NCBI RefSeq assembly: GCF_040096355.1
Contig: NZ_JBBMEX010000011.1
Location: 37,910-101,909 of the forward strand
DNA: 64,000 nucleotides
From: Maccoyibacter intestinihominis
GTDB taxonomy: Bacteria; Bacillota; Clostridia; Lachnospirales; Lachnospiraceae
Direction of reading: 5' to 3'
Shown here: piece by piece, positions 34,521 through 43,850 of the stretch
Layout: every line of letters begins with the position of its first letter
Numbering within the stretch: the stretch's first letter is position 1
The notes under the pieces: model-generated
What the model saw: only the letters and a program-made list of their open reading frames with translations
Database searches by the model: none
Told to the model about the DNA's origin: nothing
Made by a program: the position numbers and the translations under genes

Positions 34521-35300
34521 ATGATAAAGGATTTAAAGGAATTATATGCATACCGCCAGATGATATTCAGTCTGGTAAAAAAAGATCTGCGTGGCAGATA
34601 TAAGGGTTCCGTATTGGGATTTATGTGGACATTTATCAATCCGCTGTTACAGATGGGAGTCTATACGCTGGTATTTTCCATTATCTTAAGAAATGATATT
34701 GATAAATACTATCTGTTCTTATTCGTGGCATTGGTACCGTGGATTTTCTTCTCGGCATCTTTGACGGGAGGTGCAGACAGTGTCTTAGCCTCTAAGGATA
34801 TGTTAAAAAAGATATATTTTCCAAGAGAGGTTTTACCGATCTCCTATGTCACGGGAGCTTTTGTCAATATGCTTTTGAGCTTTGTGGTTATTTTCGGAGT
34901 GATCATTTTTACCGGACACGGACTGAACCCATTAGCGCTTTTGACGCTTCCGATCATTATGTTAGTGGAATATGTCATGGCACTGGGGATTGCCCTGCTC
35001 AGTTCGGCGTTGACCGTATACTTTAGAGACTTGTCCTATATTTTAGGAATCATTGCAATGATATGGCAGTATCTGACTCCGATCATGTACTCCTCAGATT
35101 TAGTACCGGACAAGCTGCGTCCGCTGTGGAATCTCAATCCGATGACACCGGTCATTGAGGCATACCGTTCCGTGCTTTATGCAAAGCAGGTGCCGCAGCT
35201 GTCAACTTTGATCCAGGCAGCAGTGCTGGGTGTGATCGTCTGTGTGATCGGTTATATCAGTTTTAGAAAATTGCAGAAAGGTTTTGCGGAGGAATTGTAG
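34521..35300 (+). CDS. wzm: ABC-2 polysaccharide exporter permease (Wzm/TagG-like)
   Basis: 259 residues with six membrane helices. The N-terminal amphipathic segment (LYAYRQMIFSLVKKDLRGRY) and FMWTFINPLLQMGVY are typical of Wzm and TagG, which move lipid-linked polysaccharides or teichoic acids across the membrane. LTPIMYSSDLVPDKL near 188 is a second family landmark. It starts 2 bases after the GT87 gene and is followed at once by its ATPase. Confidence 0.93.
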   Translation: MIKDLKELYAYRQMIFSLVKKDLRGRYKGSVLGFMWTFINPLLQMGVYTLVFSIILRNDIDKYYLFLFVALVPWIFFSASLTGGADSVLASKDMLKKIYFPREVLPISYVTGAFVNMLLSFVVIFGVIIFTGHGLNPLALLTLPIIMLVEYVMALGIALLSSALTVYFRDLSYILGIIAMIWQYLTPIMYSSDLVPDKLRPLWNLNPMTPVIEAYRSVLYAKQVPQLSTLIQAAVLGVIVCVIGYISFRKLQKGFAEEL

Positions 35301-35301
35301 G

Positions 35302-36546
35302 ATGCGCGAAGAAAATGCAATCGAAGTAAAAGATTTAAAAAAACAGTTTAAGGTCTATTATGATAAAGGCAGCCAGTTAAAGGAAAAGATGCTGTTCTGG
35401 AAGAGAAACCGCTATGAGAACCGTCAGGTATTAAACGGCATCAGCTTCGAGGTTAAAAAAGGAGAAGCAGTCGGACTGATCGGACACAATGGCTGTGGAA
35501 AGAGTACCACCTTAAAGCTGCTGACGAAGATCATCTATCCGACCTCCGGTACTGTGGAGATGCGGGGCAGGGTATCCAGCCTGATCGAGCTTGGAGCCGG
35601 ATTCCACCCGGATATGAGCGGAAGAGAGAATATTTATACGAATGCGGCAATCTTTGGTCTTTCCAAACGGGAGATAGAAGAGAGACTGGATACGATCATT
35701 GAGTTTTCAGAGTTACAGGCATTTATCGACAATCCGGTGCGTACCTATTCTTCAGGAATGTATATGCGGCTGGCGTTTGCAGTTGCGATCAATGTCAATG
35801 CAGATATCCTTCTGATCGATGAGATCTTAGCCGTAGGAGATGCGAATTTTCAGGCGAAATGTTTTGATAAATTAAAAGAGATCAAAGAGCGGGGAACGAC
35901 AATTATCATCGTATCCCATGCGTTAGGACAGATCGAGCAGATCTGTGACCGGACAATCTGGCTGCAGGACGGACAGATCAAGTTGAGCGGTACACCGCGT
36001 GACGTACATCCGAAATACCAAAACTACATGAATGAAATGCGTAAAAAGATGGCAAATGAGAACATGGATGAATTTGTTCCGCCGGAGCCGGAAGAAACAG
36101 AGGATGAAAAGCGTTATGGTGATAAACGGGTGGTCATTACTGAGGTGGAGATGCAGAATGCCGAAGGAAAGAAGCAGAGAGCCTTTACCTGCGGTGAACC
36201 GATCACGATCCAGGTTCAGTTCCATGTCAATGAGCCGGTAGAAAAAGCCATGATGGGATTTGGGATTTTCCGTCGGGATGGCATGCACTGTTACGGATGC
36301 AATACGCATATCGACAACATCGGTGATCTGAGTTTTAAGGAAGATGGAACGGTGCGGATCCGGTTAGAAGAGATGGATTTATTAGAGGGTTCTTATTCGC
36401 TGGATTTAGCGATCCAGACCGATTTAGAAGAACCGATTGATTTTTACAGAGAAGTCATGCCGTTTGAATTATACAATTCTAAGAGTGATATCGGAGTTGT
36501 GCGGATTCCGCACAGTTGGGAACTAGAAGAAGTGCAGAAGGAGTAG
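35302..36546 (+). CDS. wzt: ABC exporter ATPase with C-terminal glycan-binding domain (Wzt-like)
   Basis: 414 residues. Walker A (GLIGHNGCGKSTTLK) is near 58, the signature YSSGMYMRLAFAV near 150 and Walker B (ILLIDEILAVGDANF) near 172. Residues about 275-414 form a beta-rich domain like Wzt-C, which in O-antigen exporters binds the non-reducing end of the finished glycan. ATG 35302 is 9 bases after GGAGG; the frame also allows TTG 35284, but that lies in the ribosome site. Its presence suggests that export is coupled to a chain-end signal. Confidence 0.93.
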   Translation: MREENAIEVKDLKKQFKVYYDKGSQLKEKMLFWKRNRYENRQVLNGISFEVKKGEAVGLIGHNGCGKSTTLKLLTKIIYPTSGTVEMRGRVSSLIELGAGFHPDMSGRENIYTNAAIFGLSKREIEERLDTIIEFSELQAFIDNPVRTYSSGMYMRLAFAVAINVNADILLIDEILAVGDANFQAKCFDKLKEIKERGTTIIIVSHALGQIEQICDRTIWLQDGQIKLSGTPRDVHPKYQNYMNEMRKKMANENMDEFVPPEPEETEDEKRYGDKRVVITEVEMQNAEGKKQRAFTCGEPITIQVQFHVNEPVEKAMMGFGIFRRDGMHCYGCNTHIDNIGDLSFKEDGTVRIRLEEMDLLEGSYSLDLAIQTDLEEPIDFYREVMPFELYNSKSDIGVVRIPHSWELEEVQKE

Positions 36547-36551
36547 CGGAT

Positions 36552-36938
36552 ATGGAAAAACTGGAATTTCGTTCAGAGGCAGAAAAAGAAATCTTTATGC
36601 AGCTGATCAGTAAAAAAGAAGCGATTCGTCTTTGTTTTGAACAAAAAGACAGTTCCTATATGGAAAGCGAAGTGCAGAAATTAGATGATATGTTAGATGA
36701 ATTAGAGCAGCACTATTCACTTGCAATCTATGATCTGCAGGATCCTTCGAGGATGAAACGTCTGTTTGGACGGGTGTTTGGAAAAATCTTTAAAGTGTTT
36801 TTCATGGGACCGTTTGCAAAAAAACAGATTGCCTATAACAGACAGGTATTGAACACGCTTCACAACCTTCAGGAGACACAGGAGGGAATCTTAGAAGCTA
36901 TGGCAAAGATGAAAGAACAACAGGAGGTAAGCGAATGA
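36552..36938 (+). CDS. Small coiled-coil protein of unknown function
   Basis: 128 residues, not recognised. ATG 36552 follows GAAGGAG. Residues 1-65 are strongly charged and helical with heptad-like leucines (LDDMLDELEQHYSLAIYDL). A short basic-aromatic stretch (FGRVFGKIFKVFFMGPFAKK, about 77-96) could be an amphipathic membrane-binding helix. The end (YNRQVLNTLHNLQETQEG onward) is again coiled coil. It sits between Wzt and a GT4 gene and overlaps the latter by ATGA. Similar FxxP-K/Q-N segments occur, from memory, in modular enzymes of Clostridial glycan loci. A scaffold or chain-length role is possible but unproven. Confidence 0.75.
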   Translation: MEKLEFRSEAEKEIFMQLISKKEAIRLCFEQKDSSYMESEVQKLDDMLDELEQHYSLAIYDLQDPSRMKRLFGRVFGKIFKVFFMGPFAKKQIAYNRQVLNTLHNLQETQEGILEAMAKMKEQQEVSE

Positions 36939-38302
36939 ATATAGGATTTGATTCTGTTGGGATTTTAGGACCTGCAAGCAAGAATCGTGGAATTGGAAAT
37001 TACACGAAGAGCCAGTTTTTAAAAATGGCAGAGATAGATAAAGAAAACCAGTATTTCTTTTTAAATACCTATGAAGCAGATTTTTCCCTGAGTGAGTTTA
37101 TGGAGGATGCGTCAAATCTGCATGAAGAGTTTTATTTTTTCGGAAAAGGCAATTTTTTACTGCATGACCGTATCAACTATGAATTAGTCGGAAAAGTCGT
37201 AAAGCGTTTTTTAAAGGATAATCAGATCGATGTGTTCTATATGACCTCTCCGTTTGATGAGAATATGACGCTCTACCGTAAGGAATGGTTTGAGGGTGTG
37301 ACGGTTGTCGCAACGGTATATGATATTATCCCATACATGAGAAAGGAACAGTACTTTCCACGTTTCAGCCGTGCAAAGCAGTACTATGAGATGAGGATCG
37401 ATATGCTCAAATGGGTGGATCAGATACTGGTCATTTCTGAGAGTGTAAAGCAGGATATGATCAAATACATGAATTTTGCGCCGGAGAAGATCGATGTCAT
37501 CTGGGGTGCGGTAGATGAAAGATTCAAAGAGATTCCGGTTGCCGATGAAACAGAAAAAGAGATCCGTGAAAAATTCGGTATTACGGATTCCTTTATTATC
37601 TGTACGGGGGGTGCAGACGGCAGAAAGAATTTAGATGGACTGATCCGTGCCTTTGGAGCAATGCCAACGGAGTTAAAGGAACAGTATCAGTTAGTCATTG
37701 TCTGTAAGCTGTCACAGGAAACTGTGGATGGCTTTATGAAACTCGCAAAAGAGTCTGATGCAGACGGAAGAGTCATCTGTACGAATTTTGTTACGGATGA
37801 AGAGCTTCTGATCTTATATAATTTAGCACACCTGACTGCATTTCCATCGAAGTATGAAGGCTTCGGACTTCCGGTCGTGGAATCCTGGGCATGTGGAACT
37901 CCGGTTTTAACATCGAATAATTCCAGCCTTGTGGAAGTCGGAGGAGACGGAGCCGTTTTAGTCAATCCGAATGATGTATCGGATATCACCAGAGGACTGG
38001 TACAGGCATTGTCAGAAACCGATTTAGAGGAACTTTTACAAAAAGGCAAGAAACGTTTAGAGCGGTTTCAGTGGAAGGTCGTGGCAGAGGACACCTTAAA
38101 ATTTATTCAGGATGCCTATGAGAAACATGAAAAAACAAATCAGGATTTAACAAAAGAGGAAAAACCGGAAGAAATCTATGCAGACAAGAAGTGGCTGTCA
38201 AGACTCTATGCAGAGCGGATCATCGGACAGAAATATACAAGTCTGGAGATATGGCATCTGGCAAGGATGATCGCCTATGCAGACGGTGTGGATAAGGATT
38301 AG
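36935..38302 (+). CDS. Glycosyltransferase family 4 with C-terminal extension
   Basis: 455 residues. The GT-B core opens with FDSVGILGPASKNRGIGNY (about 5-23). The nucleotide-sugar motif is FPSKYEGFGLPVVESW (about 303-318), with both glutamates. About 60 residues after the core form a charged linker and a helical end (LSRLYAERIIGQKYTSLEIW), not usual for the family. That tail could contact the small coiled-coil protein encoded just upstream. The coupling by ATGA supports a joint function. Confidence 0.88.
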   Translation: MNIGFDSVGILGPASKNRGIGNYTKSQFLKMAEIDKENQYFFLNTYEADFSLSEFMEDASNLHEEFYFFGKGNFLLHDRINYELVGKVVKRFLKDNQIDVFYMTSPFDENMTLYRKEWFEGVTVVATVYDIIPYMRKEQYFPRFSRAKQYYEMRIDMLKWVDQILVISESVKQDMIKYMNFAPEKIDVIWGAVDERFKEIPVADETEKEIREKFGITDSFIICTGGADGRKNLDGLIRAFGAMPTELKEQYQLVIVCKLSQETVDGFMKLAKESDADGRVICTNFVTDEELLILYNLAHLTAFPSKYEGFGLPVVESWACGTPVLTSNNSSLVEVGGDGAVLVNPNDVSDITRGLVQALSETDLEELLQKGKKRLERFQWKVVAEDTLKFIQDAYEKHEKTNQDLTKEEKPEEIYADKKWLSRLYAERIIGQKYTSLEIWHLARMIAYADGVDKD

Positions 38303-38314
38303 GAGAAGTTGGGA

Positions 38315-40693
38315 ATGGCAGAAGGTTTCATATTTTTTGCTGCGGTACTGTTGCAGGGGTTCCTGTGTGCAAGACTTTTGCCGCATAAATACAATTATAT
38401 GGAAAAAGGAATTCTGGCGGGAGCGGCGGAGATAGCAGAAATCGCAGTAGCTGCAAATCTGCTTGCCGTTCTTGGAATGTTCTCTTTATATGCACTGAGT
38501 GCAGTATTGTTTGTATCAGCGGGTATTTGTCTGTGGATCGTTTGCAAGAGGGAAAAAGTACAGGAAGCGTCAGGAAAAATGAGCCGGTGGGATGTAGCCG
38601 CCGTTGCTCTTTTACTGATTTCATTTTGCCTGTGTTTTTTCTTTCCGACAAAATATATGCCGGCAGGCAGGGACCCGGGAGTCTATCTCATCAACGGTGT
38701 GCATATTGCAAAAACCGGTGGGATCACTTATGAGAGCAATGTTTATCTGAATGAGCATTATGAAGAAGTAAAAGACTTATTAAAATTAGACGCACCGGGC
38801 TTTTACTCGGAATATGAATATGGAATTTCCAAAGAGCCGGGAAGTGTGGTAACACAGTTCTTACACATGTTTCCAAGTCTGTTAGCCGTAGGTTACCGGG
38901 TGGGAGGTTTAGAAGGTCTGGTACGCGTCAATGCTTTTATCAATTTCTTTGCACTGGGTATCATGTATCTTTTGACAAAGCGGATGTTCGGTGAAAAGGC
39001 GGCAGGGCTGGCATTGCTTTTTCTGACTGTCAATCCGGCACAGCTTTGGGCTGGAAGGATCACGCAGACAGAGCTGTTAAGCCAGATGCTTCTGTTTCTT
39101 GGACTTTACTGGTTTTACGAGGGCTGGGAAACCGAAAAGCTGCGATATGCGGGATATGCGGGACTGTTGTTTGGAATCTCCACCTTTAATCGTATCGATG
39201 CCTATATCATTGGTGTCGGCATCCTTGTGATGTGGGGCTACTGTGAATGGTTTGAGGTGAAGAAAAAATACGCGAGAGTGGCAGCAGGACTTTATCTGAT
39301 ACTTGGCGCCGCGGCGTTGGGATATGGTTTTATTTTTTCCTATCCATATTATAAGGTGCATCTGCACAAAGGACTTGCGATGATCGTCGGGATCAATGTG
39401 GTGTTAGCGGTATTGGTGCTCCTCGTAGGAGCAATCCTCAGCATGAAAAGGAAAAGCATGCAGAGAAACGCTGTACAGACAGGACAGGAAAGCGACAGCC
39501 CTGAAAAGATCCGGGAGTTCGTACAGGGCAGGGGCAGTGTACTGTTATCCGTATTGCTTGGAGTATTGGCATTATTTGCCTATCTCCTGCGTCCGGTATT
39601 GTTAAAAAATTACGAAGAGCCGGTCAACCTCTATGCCATGCAGCAGTTCTGCTGGTATGTGACGATCCCGGCAATGATATTACTGTTTTACGGTTTTTAC
39701 AGGATACTGCATCAGAATCAGGAGTGGGAAAGATATCTGCTCTTTTTAGCGATCGGATTCAGCAATCTGATCGCCTATATCGTCAGACCATCCATCAGTC
39801 CGGATCATATCTGGATGTCAAGAAGATGGATTTTTGTCTGTATCCCGTTTGTACTGATGATGGCAGCCTATGGGATCAGCCGGTTACCGTGGAGTGGGAA
39901 GAACCGCAGGGGGAAATCTGTGGTACAGGGAGGACTTGCACTTCTTATCACAGGGATGCTTCTGATCCGGAGTGCAGCATTTTTAACGGAAAAAATGTAT
40001 GGCGGCATGGATGAACAGTATGAGAAGGCGGCAGAGCAGTTAGAGGATGATAAGATATATCTGACCACGAATACTTCGTTAGCGGGCAGCTATCGTTTTC
40101 TATATGGAAAAAATGTTTTTCTGTTAAAGGATATGCGAGGGGAATTGCAGAAGTATCTGCAGGATCGCGAAGTCTATTATATCGGAAATGTCGGAGAACT
40201 GGATCTGTTCCATGTACAGGCAGAGGAGTTGTCAGAGCAGATCATTCAGGGAACATTTTTAGAAAAAACAACAGAGCATTTTCCAAGAGCCTTAGATACG
40301 GAAGAGATGAACACTTCGGTTTACCGTTTAAGAGCAGCCGATCAGACAGAGATTGAGATCCCGATGTCCCTGTTTACGATCGCAGCGGGAAGTACACGGA
40401 CCGGAAATGTCATCGAAACAGAAGAAGCCGGTTATGCCTTCTGGGGTCCGTATATGAAGTTAGAAAAGGGCCATTATCGTGTGGTATTTTCTATTGATAC
40501 GGCAGAAGAGACCAATGGAAAATGTGAGATCGCAATGGGTGGAAACCTGTTAGCAGAAAAAGAAATAGCAGGAAACAAAGAAGTAGAGTTGGAATTTGAC
40601 GTTGAGGGAGCAGAGGAAGGAATTGAGTTTCGTGTACAGACAGAGGGTGGCAGCCTTCGCTGTGATTCCGTTCATCTCTGGAAACAGGAATAA
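38315..40693 (+). CDS. Large polytopic membrane protein, GT-C-like, with exported beta domain
   Basis: 792 residues. ATG 38315 is 9 bases after AGGAG. About 12-14 membrane helices fill residues 1-550. The first large outer loop has GRDPGVYLINGVHIAKTG near 119-136, where an acidic pair is typical of GT-C active sites. The last 110 residues are non-membrane and beta-rich (FWGPYMKLEKGHYRVVFSI), resembling a carbohydrate-binding jelly roll, and should lie outside. It probably transfers a sugar from a polyprenol carrier or handles the mature polymer. No exact family name can be given. Confidence 0.75.
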   Translation: MAEGFIFFAAVLLQGFLCARLLPHKYNYMEKGILAGAAEIAEIAVAANLLAVLGMFSLYALSAVLFVSAGICLWIVCKREKVQEASGKMSRWDVAAVALLLISFCLCFFFPTKYMPAGRDPGVYLINGVHIAKTGGITYESNVYLNEHYEEVKDLLKLDAPGFYSEYEYGISKEPGSVVTQFLHMFPSLLAVGYRVGGLEGLVRVNAFINFFALGIMYLLTKRMFGEKAAGLALLFLTVNPAQLWAGRITQTELLSQMLLFLGLYWFYEGWETEKLRYAGYAGLLFGISTFNRIDAYIIGVGILVMWGYCEWFEVKKKYARVAAGLYLILGAAALGYGFIFSYPYYKVHLHKGLAMIVGINVVLAVLVLLVGAILSMKRKSMQRNAVQTGQESDSPEKIREFVQGRGSVLLSVLLGVLALFAYLLRPVLLKNYEEPVNLYAMQQFCWYVTIPAMILLFYGFYRILHQNQEWERYLLFLAIGFSNLIAYIVRPSISPDHIWMSRRWIFVCIPFVLMMAAYGISRLPWSGKNRRGKSVVQGGLALLITGMLLIRSAAFLTEKMYGGMDEQYEKAAEQLEDDKIYLTTNTSLAGSYRFLYGKNVFLLKDMRGELQKYLQDREVYYIGNVGELDLFHVQAEELSEQIIQGTFLEKTTEHFPRALDTEEMNTSVYRLRAADQTEIEIPMSLFTIAAGSTRTGNVIETEEAGYAFWGPYMKLEKGHYRVVFSIDTAEETNGKCEIAMGGNLLAEKEIAGNKEVELEFDVEGAEEGIEFRVQTEGGSLRCDSVHLWKQE

Positions 40694-40704
40694 AGGAGAA
40701 GATG

Positions 40705-42684
40705 ATGAATAAGACCTGGATAAAAGAGCATTGGTTAGAAATCCTGCTCTGTGTGGGAATAGTGATACAGATTGGAGCGCTGGCAGTATTTAATCTGACC
40801 AGACTGCCGTATGAATCAAATTATGATTCCTCCTGTGCTTATGCACAGATCGTAGAAATGTGGAGACAGAAGCGTATCCTTTTAAAAGACTGGGCATATC
40901 AGACCACTTTGGGTATTGATTCGCCGGTTCTTTTAGGAGCATTGTTCTATGGTATTACGAAGAATGCATTTACGGCATTTGGACTTGCAAATATTGTGAC
41001 CGTGATCGTCTATGCATGTCTGTTCTATGATATTTTAAAACAGGCAGATGTTAAAAAAAATATGCGTTTGCTTGCCGTACTGTTTCTTCTGACACCATAC
41101 AGCACAGGACAGTTGGGCTATATGCCGATGCTTTTTACCAGTGCAGGTTCTTATGCGTATAAGCTGTTAGTACCGCTGTTACTGATCGATATCTTAGTAC
41201 GGATGCACAAAGGACAGGAAATTAAAAAATACTGGTATCTGATCCTGTTTGCAACCTTTTTCGTATTTGATACCGCAGTTTCAAGTGGAGAATATATCCT
41301 GCTTTGTGCCGTATTACCGTTGATCGGATATGAAATCCTTCATGTACTGATCGGAAACGATATCAAACAGATTTTTAACAAAAGGCTTGGATTTCTGATC
41401 TTAGAATCCGCCATCTATGTGGTAGGCATTAAAGTGGGCAGACGTACCGGAATCATTGAGTCGGTCGGAAGCCAGATGATGCTCACAAAGGCAAAGCATT
41501 TCCCGTCGGTGATCGCAAAATGCCTGACCGGAATCTTCCAGTTGTTTGGCGGAATCCCGGACTATGAGGATATTCCGGTAACACAGACCTATGGAATGAT
41601 GTATCTGTTCCGTTTCTTTTTAGCGGCAGTGATCTTAGCATCATGGATTTATTTGTTAAAACATTTAAAAGAAAATGAAAAATATAAAGAACTTGTTGGG
41701 ATGATTACCTGCATTTTTGCAGTCAATTTGATCGTATTGATCTTTGCCAATGTCAACTATGCGACAAAGACGTTTGAATACCGTTATCATCTGATCAGCA
41801 TGATACCGATGATCCTGCTGACCTCCATTGCAGCATCGGACTTATGGGAAAAGAGAAAACTCTTAGAGCAGACCATTGTTCTGGTTACGATCGTTCTTTT
41901 ATTGTTTGTCAACGTCTATGACTATAAGAACTATATGAGAGACTGCTATAACTATCAGGGCGATATGCAGGGAATCACACTCACGGCAGAGCAGGAGGGA
42001 GTTCATCTGATTATTACGATCGGCTCGGAATCCATTTCAATGGGAAGATGTATGCGGAATGTCAACCCAAATGTGGAGATCAGTACCTGGGGAGGCTACA
42101 ACCATGGAGTCGGCTGGGGAGCAAGTACTTATTATTTTGATAATGCACATTTAAAGACCCCGTATATGGTTCTGATGACCCAAAAGGAATATGAATTGAT
42201 GCCGAAGCAGATCGCAAAGCAGTTAGAAGAAGTACAGGTATTTGGAATTTTCCGGCTTTACCGGGTCAAAGAAAATGTCTTAGATGGAGATAACACACTC
42301 CCACAATCCGGAACCAACAGGGATTTTTGCTATAGTTCGGGATATGAATACTGGGGAAAAATGGAGAGTGACGGAAATGTGCTCTCTTCCGGAAAGAAAG
42401 AAACGGTACTGCGCAGTAATAAGAAAAAAATCGAAAAAGATGCAACCTATGATATCGTAGTACATTATGAAGTGATTCAGGCGAAAGAGGACAGTGCAGC
42501 AACCTTCCGTGTGAGAAATGCACAGGATGAGATCATTGCAGAGCAGGAGATGCCAAAAGATGCAACAAAGATCACGATCAAGGATGTGTCCGTAATAACC
42601 GGCATGGAATGGGTCCGATACCGGATAAATGCAGAAAAAGGAAGCAAGATCCGTATCAGGAGCATTGAGACAATCGCACAGTAG
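40705..42684 (+). CDS. Large polytopic membrane protein with exported C-terminal domain
   Basis: About 659 residues (660 if the ATG at 40702 is used; 40705 has better spacing from AAGGAG). Some 10-12 hydrophobic helices occupy residues 10-415. The first outer loop (NYDSSCAYAQIVEMWRQKR, near 38) carries the acidic residue expected in GT-C enzymes. Residues 415-659 are soluble and beta-rich, ending with a module (YDIVVHYEVIQAKEDSAAT) that resembles the tails of other membrane proteins here. Function is inferred only: outer-face glycosyl transfer. Confidence 0.72.
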   Translation: MNKTWIKEHWLEILLCVGIVIQIGALAVFNLTRLPYESNYDSSCAYAQIVEMWRQKRILLKDWAYQTTLGIDSPVLLGALFYGITKNAFTAFGLANIVTVIVYACLFYDILKQADVKKNMRLLAVLFLLTPYSTGQLGYMPMLFTSAGSYAYKLLVPLLLIDILVRMHKGQEIKKYWYLILFATFFVFDTAVSSGEYILLCAVLPLIGYEILHVLIGNDIKQIFNKRLGFLILESAIYVVGIKVGRRTGIIESVGSQMMLTKAKHFPSVIAKCLTGIFQLFGGIPDYEDIPVTQTYGMMYLFRFFLAAVILASWIYLLKHLKENEKYKELVGMITCIFAVNLIVLIFANVNYATKTFEYRYHLISMIPMILLTSIAASDLWEKRKLLEQTIVLVTIVLLLFVNVYDYKNYMRDCYNYQGDMQGITLTAEQEGVHLIITIGSESISMGRCMRNVNPNVEISTWGGYNHGVGWGASTYYFDNAHLKTPYMVLMTQKEYELMPKQIAKQLEEVQVFGIFRLYRVKENVLDGDNTLPQSGTNRDFCYSSGYEYWGKMESDGNVLSSGKKETVLRSNKKKIEKDATYDIVVHYEVIQAKEDSAATFRVRNAQDEIIAEQEMPKDATKITIKDVSVITGMEWVRYRINAEKGSKIRIRSIETIAQ

Positions 42685-42710
42685 ATCAGAAAAAGCAGTG
42701 AGGTAAGAAT

Positions 42711-43850
42711 ATGAAGAAAGACTTAAAGAAGATAGTGATGATAGGACCGGTTTATCCGTATAAAGGCGGAATTGCCCACTATACGGGACTGATGTGTAAG
42801 GCATTGCGTAAGAAATACGATGTGACCATGGTATCCTTCCAGATGCAGTATCCGAAGTTTTTATACAAAAAAGAACAGAAGGACTACGACAACCCACAGT
42901 TTGAGGTGCCGGAGACAAAATACTGGATACACACTGCAAATCCGTTTAATATCGTGAAGGCATCCAAATGGATCTTAAAGGAAAAACCGGATCTAGTGAT
43001 CTTCCCATGGTGGCATCCGTACTTTGCACCGTGTTTCTGGATCATGGAAAAAATGTTGAAGAAGCATACGAAGATCATGTTTTTATGTCATAACGTATTC
43101 CCGCATGAGCGTTTCCCAATGGACCGCTTCTTAACGAAAAGGGTATTAGAAAAGGGAGATTACTTTATTGTTCAGTCTAAGATGGATGAGTCCGATCTTT
43201 ATCAGATCAAGAGTGATCCGGTCGTCAAGCTGACACCGCACCCAACCTATAATGCGTTCCGTTTGCAGAATTTAAGCCGCAGTGAATCCAGAGAACTGAT
43301 CCGGGCATCCGAGGACGAAAAGATATTGTTGTTCTTTGGATTTGTAAGAGAATACAAGGGTTTAAAACATCTGCTCCGCGCCATGCCAAAGATTACAGAG
43401 CAGGTGGAAAATCTCCGTTTATTCGTAGTCGGAGACTTCGGAGAGGACAGAGATCAGTATATGGAACTGATCCGTGAGAAGAAGATTGAAGATGCCGTGG
43501 AAGTGGTAGAGGGTTATATCCCGGATAAAGAGGTAGAAAAATACTTTGCTGCCTGTGATCTGGTGGTGCTTCCATATGAGTCAGCGACACAGAGTGGGAT
43601 CGTACAGATTGCTTACGGATTCCGGAAACCGGTATTAGTAACCAATGTCGGAGGACTGCCGGACGTTGTAACCGACGGTAAGACCGGATATGTGGTAGAG
43701 AGCAAGAATCCGGAACAGATCGCAGACGCAGTCATCCGCTATTTTAAAGAAGAAAAAGAAGAAGAATTTGCACAGAACGTAAAAGCGGAAGAATACAAGT
43801 ATTCCTGGGACAGAATGACGGAGGTCGTAGAAGAATTATGGGCAAGATAG
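42711..43850 (+). CDS. Glycosyltransferase family 4
   Basis: 379 residues with a GT-B fold. The N-terminus has IGPVYPYKGGIAHYTGLM (about 11-28), the glycine-rich acceptor loop. In the C-terminal half, the place of the usual EGFG motif is taken by YESATQSGIVQIAYGF (about 288-303), a known variant of the subgroup that lacks EGFG. GFVREYKGLKHLLRAM near 207 supports the donor-binding half. It overlaps the Stealth gene by 13 bases, so it is coupled. The donor sugar is unknown. Confidence 0.87.
   Translation: MKKDLKKIVMIGPVYPYKGGIAHYTGLMCKALRKKYDVTMVSFQMQYPKFLYKKEQKDYDNPQFEVPETKYWIHTANPFNIVKASKWILKEKPDLVIFPWWHPYFAPCFWIMEKMLKKHTKIMFLCHNVFPHERFPMDRFLTKRVLEKGDYFIVQSKMDESDLYQIKSDPVVKLTPHPTYNAFRLQNLSRSESRELIRASEDEKILLFFGFVREYKGLKHLLRAMPKITEQVENLRLFVVGDFGEDRDQYMELIREKKIEDAVEVVEGYIPDKEVEKYFAACDLVVLPYESATQSGIVQIAYGFRKPVLVTNVGGLPDVVTDGKTGYVVESKNPEQIADAVIRYFKEEKEEEFAQNVKAEEYKYSWDRMTEVVEELWAR

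Noticed and set aside
42280..42939. A 219-codon minus-strand frame near the end of the 40705 gene
   Set aside because: It overlaps two well-supported plus-strand genes and has no ribosome site or motifs.
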